This document shows, piece by piece, positions 5,390 to 7,338 of a stretch of 7,338 bases of DNA. Under the pieces are notes generated by a model, which was not told the origin of the DNA, made no database searches, and saw nothing but the letters and a program-made list of their open reading frames with translations. This stretch comes from an uncultured Erysipelotrichaceae bacterium. GTDB taxonomy: Bacteria; Bacillota_I; Bacilli_A; RF39; UBA660. Numbering within the stretch: position 1 is the stretch's first letter; every line of letters starts with the position of its first letter. Both the position numbers and the translations under genes were made by a program. The DNA is taken from contig CACXEZ010000012.1 of assembly GCA_902766815.1 (NCBI GenBank), positions 1-7,338 of the forward strand. The letters are read 5' to 3'.

Positions 5390-6034
5390 ATGGATGATGG
5401 ATTTGAAAGAGCAAGAAGAAAAATCGAAGAATGTGAGAAAAGACGTCCTAAATTTATTTGTGTTGTAGGTCCTACAGGACCAACAGGACCTACTGGTCCT
5501 ACTGGTGCAACGGGGGCTACTGGTCCAACCGGTCCTACTGGCGCTACTGGTGAATGTCAATGTTGTGCTACTGGTGAATTGATTGTTAATGGTGGTATGG
5601 AAGATGTTACTGAGGTTCAACCAAATGATTGGATTTTTACTAATCCCGATGGTGTTACTTCTGTTGAATCTCAAGGGAGAGTACATTCTGGAAACTTTTC
5701 TGTTAATATAGAAGATGGTTCCGCAATTGAACAAACTGTTGATATTGATGGTGATGGATGCTTCTATGTTTTGTCCTTCTTTGCCAGAGGAGAAGGTGCA
5801 CAAGTTGGATTTACGGCGACTGCTACATTTGAAACTCCAACTGGTCCTATCGTCGGTGGAACTATTACAGTAAGGCAGCAAGATTTAACTAATTCAAATA
5901 GGGATTTTGCATTCTTTCAACTTATTACAACTGCTGCGCCTGATAATGCTACTGGAATTACTATTCGTTTTGAAGTAGATGCAAACGGTGGTCAATCAAT
6001 GGACTTAGATGATGTATCGTTATTTGCAAATTAA
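5390..6034 (+). CDS. Collagen-like Gly-X-Thr protein with C-terminal beta-sandwich domain
   Basis: This 214-aa protein has three parts. Residues 1-25 are charged and carry no Sec signal peptide or membrane helix. Residues 27-53 are nine uninterrupted Gly-Pro/Ala-Thr triplets (six GPT, three GAT). After a Cys-rich hinge (CQCC, 56-59), a domain begins ELIVNGGME at about 63 and ends SMDLDDVSLFAN at 203-214. Its pattern of NGG-, HSGNFS-, EQTVDID- and DLDDVSLF-like segments suggests a jelly-roll/carbohydrate-binding-module fold such as those attached to collagen-like repeats in Firmicutes. By analogy with BclA-type exosporium or surface filaments, the triplets may trimerise and display the C-terminal domain, with threonines as glycan sites. 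Lack of a signal peptide favours a spore-coat/exosporium or non-classical surface route. The GPT tract is short compared with BclA. The glycosyltransferase gene starts 18 bases after its stop. Surface role is inferred. Confidence 0.87.
   Translation: MDDGFERARRKIEECEKRRPKFICVVGPTGPTGPTGPTGATGATGPTGPTGATGECQCCATGELIVNGGMEDVTEVQPNDWIFTNPDGVTSVESQGRVHSGNFSVNIEDGSAIEQTVDIDGDGCFYVLSFFARGEGAQVGFTATATFETPTGPIVGGTITVRQQDLTNSNRDFAFFQLITTAAPDNATGITIRFEVDANGGQSMDLDDVSLFAN
5468..5548 (+). repeat. Nine-unit collagen triplet repeat (GPT/GAT)
   Basis: Nine consecutive 9-base units encode Gly-Pro-Thr or Gly-Ala-Thr. The stretch is much richer in G+C than its surroundings and contains self-complementary segments such as GGTCCT/AGGACC, which may favour slippage and length variation. 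Codons for Thr, Pro and Gly vary between units, so the array is not a very recent expansion. Confidence 0.92.
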
Positions 6035-6052
6035 TAAGGAAATAAATTAGGT

Positions 6053-7150
6053 ATGGGTAGGCTAAAAATATGTGTTTATGCTATTAGTAAGAATGAAGAT
6101 AAATTTGTGAAACGTTGGGCTAATTCCATGAAAGAAACTGATGAGGTTTATGTTCTTGATACCGGTTCTACTGATAAGACTGTAGAAAAATTAAAGAAAT
6201 TAGGTGTTAAGGTTACAGTTAAAGAAATTAAACCATGGAGATTTGATGTTGCTAGAAATGAATCTTTAAAATTAGTTCCTAGTGATGCGGATATTTGTGT
6301 TTGTACGGATTTAGATGAAGTGTTTGAATCCGGATGGAGAGAAAAATTAGAGAATATATGGAAAAGGAGAATTACTAGACTTCGTTATAACTATAATTGG
6401 AGTTTAGATAAAGATGGAAATCCTATTGTAAATTTTTATATTGAAAAGATACATAGTAGACATGATTATATATGGACTCATCCTGTTCATGAGGTATTAA
6501 ATTATGTTGGAAAGGGCAATGAAGTTGCAGTTACAACAGATGAAATTACATTAAATCATTATCCAGATAGTACTAAATCTAGAAGTAGTTACTTACCTTT
6601 ACTGGAATTATCTGTAAAAGAAAATCCAGAAGATGATAGAAATATGCGTTACTTAGGTAGAGAGTATATGTATTATCATAAATGGAATGAATGTATTGAT
6701 ACTTTGATTAAACACTTACATTTGAAGAATGCTATTTGGAGGGATGAAAGATGTGCTTCTATGAGATTCATTGCACGTTCTTATACGGCAATGGGAAGAT
6801 ATGATGAAGCATTAATGTGGCTAGATAAGGCTATTAAAGAGGCTCCTTATTTAAGAGATCCATATGTAGAAAAGGCATTATTAGAATACAGTCAAGAAAA
6901 TTGGGATGAAGTGGAAAGATTATGTTTACAGGCTTTAAAGATTACTCATCATGCTAAGAGTTATATTAATGAAGTATTTAGTTGGGATTATACTATATAT
7001 GATTTATTATCAATTAGCTATTTTTATCAGAATCAATTTAGATTGTCTCTTTTTTACTCCCAATTAGCATTAGAAACATCTCCTAATGATGAAAGATTGT
7101 TAAAGAATTATGATATTATTAAGCAAACTATAGAAAAATCTGATAAATAA
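6053..7150 (+). CDS. Family 2 glycosyltransferase with C-terminal TPR-like helices
   Basis: This 365-aa cytoplasmic enzyme transfers a sugar from a nucleotide donor to an acceptor. The GT-A domain spans about residues 3-175: ICVYAISKNED (6-16) opens the Rossmann-like fold, VLDTGSTDKT (34-43) is the nucleotide-binding loop, and TDLDE (85-89) supplies the metal-binding DxD (D86, D88). WTHPVHE (141-147) and LNHYPDSTKSRSSY (167-180) are acceptor/catalytic-side motifs common in this GT2 subgroup. From about 190 to the end the protein is helical with TPR-like units, clearest at 239-265 (ARSYTAMGRYDEALMWLDKA core) and 319-345. GT2 enzymes with TPR-like tails are known to glycosylate peptides and proteins. 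It follows the collagen-like gene by 18 bases and precedes a terminator, so Thr of the GXT repeats is the likely acceptor. The donor sugar cannot be read from sequence. AAGGA (6036-6040) is 12 bases before the ATG. Confidence 0.92.
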   Translation: MGRLKICVYAISKNEDKFVKRWANSMKETDEVYVLDTGSTDKTVEKLKKLGVKVTVKEIKPWRFDVARNESLKLVPSDADICVCTDLDEVFESGWREKLENIWKRRITRLRYNYNWSLDKDGNPIVNFYIEKIHSRHDYIWTHPVHEVLNYVGKGNEVAVTTDEITLNHYPDSTKSRSSYLPLLELSVKENPEDDRNMRYLGREYMYYHKWNECIDTLIKHLHLKNAIWRDERCASMRFIARSYTAMGRYDEALMWLDKAIKEAPYLRDPYVEKALLEYSQENWDEVERLCLQALKITHHAKSYINEVFSWDYTIYDLLSISYFYQNQFRLSLFYSQLALETSPNDERLLKNYDIIKQTIEKSDK

Positions 7151-7156
7151 TATGAA

Positions 7157-7200
7157 ATGAGAGGGTACTTTCGGTACTCTCTTATTGTATTTGTTTTATG
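7157..7200 (+). terminator. Rho-independent terminator after the glycosyltransferase gene
   Basis: ATGAGAGGGTAC (7157-7168) pairs with GTACTCTCTTAT (7174-7185), a 12-bp stem with two G-T pairs and a TTTCG loop, followed by a T-rich tail interrupted by G. It starts six bases after the stop codon and ends the collagen/glycosyltransferase transcript. Confidence 0.88.
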
Positions 7201-7267
7201 TTTTTATTGTTCTTACTTGTTACTATTTTTTTACCTGTTTCTTTTTCTAATCGCTGTGTTCAAGAGT

Positions 7268-7296
7268 TTGACTGATAAAAGAATATAGTGTACAAT
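7268..7296 (+). promoter_or_regulatory. Strong vegetative promoter for the next gene
   Basis: TTGACT (7268-7273) and TACAAT (7291-7296) each match five of six sigma-A consensus bases and are spaced by 17 bases, the best-formed promoter in the window. Transcription should start near 7302, giving a leader of about 37 bases up to the window end. Confidence 0.75.
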
Positions 7297-7323
7297 TAGT
7301 ATAGCCAAATAAAAATAATTGAA

Positions 7324-7328
7324 AGGAG
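7324..7328 (+). promoter_or_regulatory. Ribosome binding site of a gene starting beyond the window
   Basis: AGGAG in the context GAAAGGAGAT lies ten bases before the end of the window, with no start codon inside it. With the promoter at 7268-7296 it indicates that a coding region begins at or just after 7339. Confidence 0.7.
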
Positions 7329-7338
7329 ATATCCTTAA

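Noticed and set aside
5360..5881. 173-codon open frame on the minus strand
   Set aside because: It is antisense to the collagen-like gene; its Ser/Thr/Arg-rich sequence is what the complement of GXT repeats gives.
7198..7275. 25-residue hydrophobic ORF (MFLLFLLVTIF...) after the glycosyltransferase terminator
   Set aside because: It looks like a membrane peptide but has no Shine-Dalgarno site or promoter before it, sits in the terminator tail, and overlaps the -35 of the next promoter. The T-rich composition explains the hydrophobicity.

Overview
The window looks like chromosomal DNA from a low-G+C Gram-positive bacterium (Bacillota; Bacilli, Erysipelotrichia or Clostridia-like, probably host-associated). 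The evidence is the strongly AT-rich base composition, purine-rich Shine-Dalgarno sites (AGGAG/AGGAGG) before nearly every gene, tex and DinB sequences of Firmicutes type, and a Gly-X-Thr collagen-like surface protein. Tryptophan is read from TGG where I checked, and TGA ends the small regulator gene just before its terminator, so a Mycoplasma-type code (TGA = Trp) is unlikely. The genus cannot be named from the sequence.

Left part, minus strand (1-2265): the N-terminal part of tex, cut by the window edge, lies downstream of two tandem paralogous genes (591-1403 and 1561-2265). Each paralogue encodes a single-pass membrane protein with an asparagine-rich linker and an extracytoplasmic domain carrying a DxDxDG-type loop. 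Their promoters, leaders and transmembrane segments are almost identical (about 218 bp, about 94 % by hand count), while their ectodomains have diverged strongly. A G+C-rich hairpin island near 511-538 has no assigned role.

Middle: a small XRE-type DNA-binding protein (2471-2758, plus strand) is divergent from the paralogue pair. Its leader holds a 12-bp direct repeat spaced 27 bp apart and a 9-bp inverted repeat that runs over the start codon. It converges on a minus-strand operon (5260 to 2802) of a Y-family DNA polymerase (DinB/Pol IV type, GTG start, beta-clamp motif) and a 413-aa uncharacterised protein that begins two bases after the polymerase stop codon. The convergent units share a bidirectional terminator.

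Right part, plus strand (5390-7185): a two-gene unit encodes a collagen-like (Gly-Pro/Ala-Thr) protein with a predicted beta-sandwich C-terminal domain, and a GT-A family 2 glycosyltransferase with TPR-like helices, closed by a strong terminator. The natural reading is a threonine-rich surface or spore-coat stalk paired with the enzyme that glycosylates it. The window ends in a well-formed promoter and ribosome binding site for a gene that starts just outside. No stretch longer than about 205 bases lacks a gene.

No CRISPR array, rRNA, intact tRNA or insertion sequence was seen. The most interesting points are the shared 5' module with divergent ectodomains, the uncharacterised partner of DinB, the collagen/glycosyltransferase pair, and the repeat-rich control region of the XRE gene.
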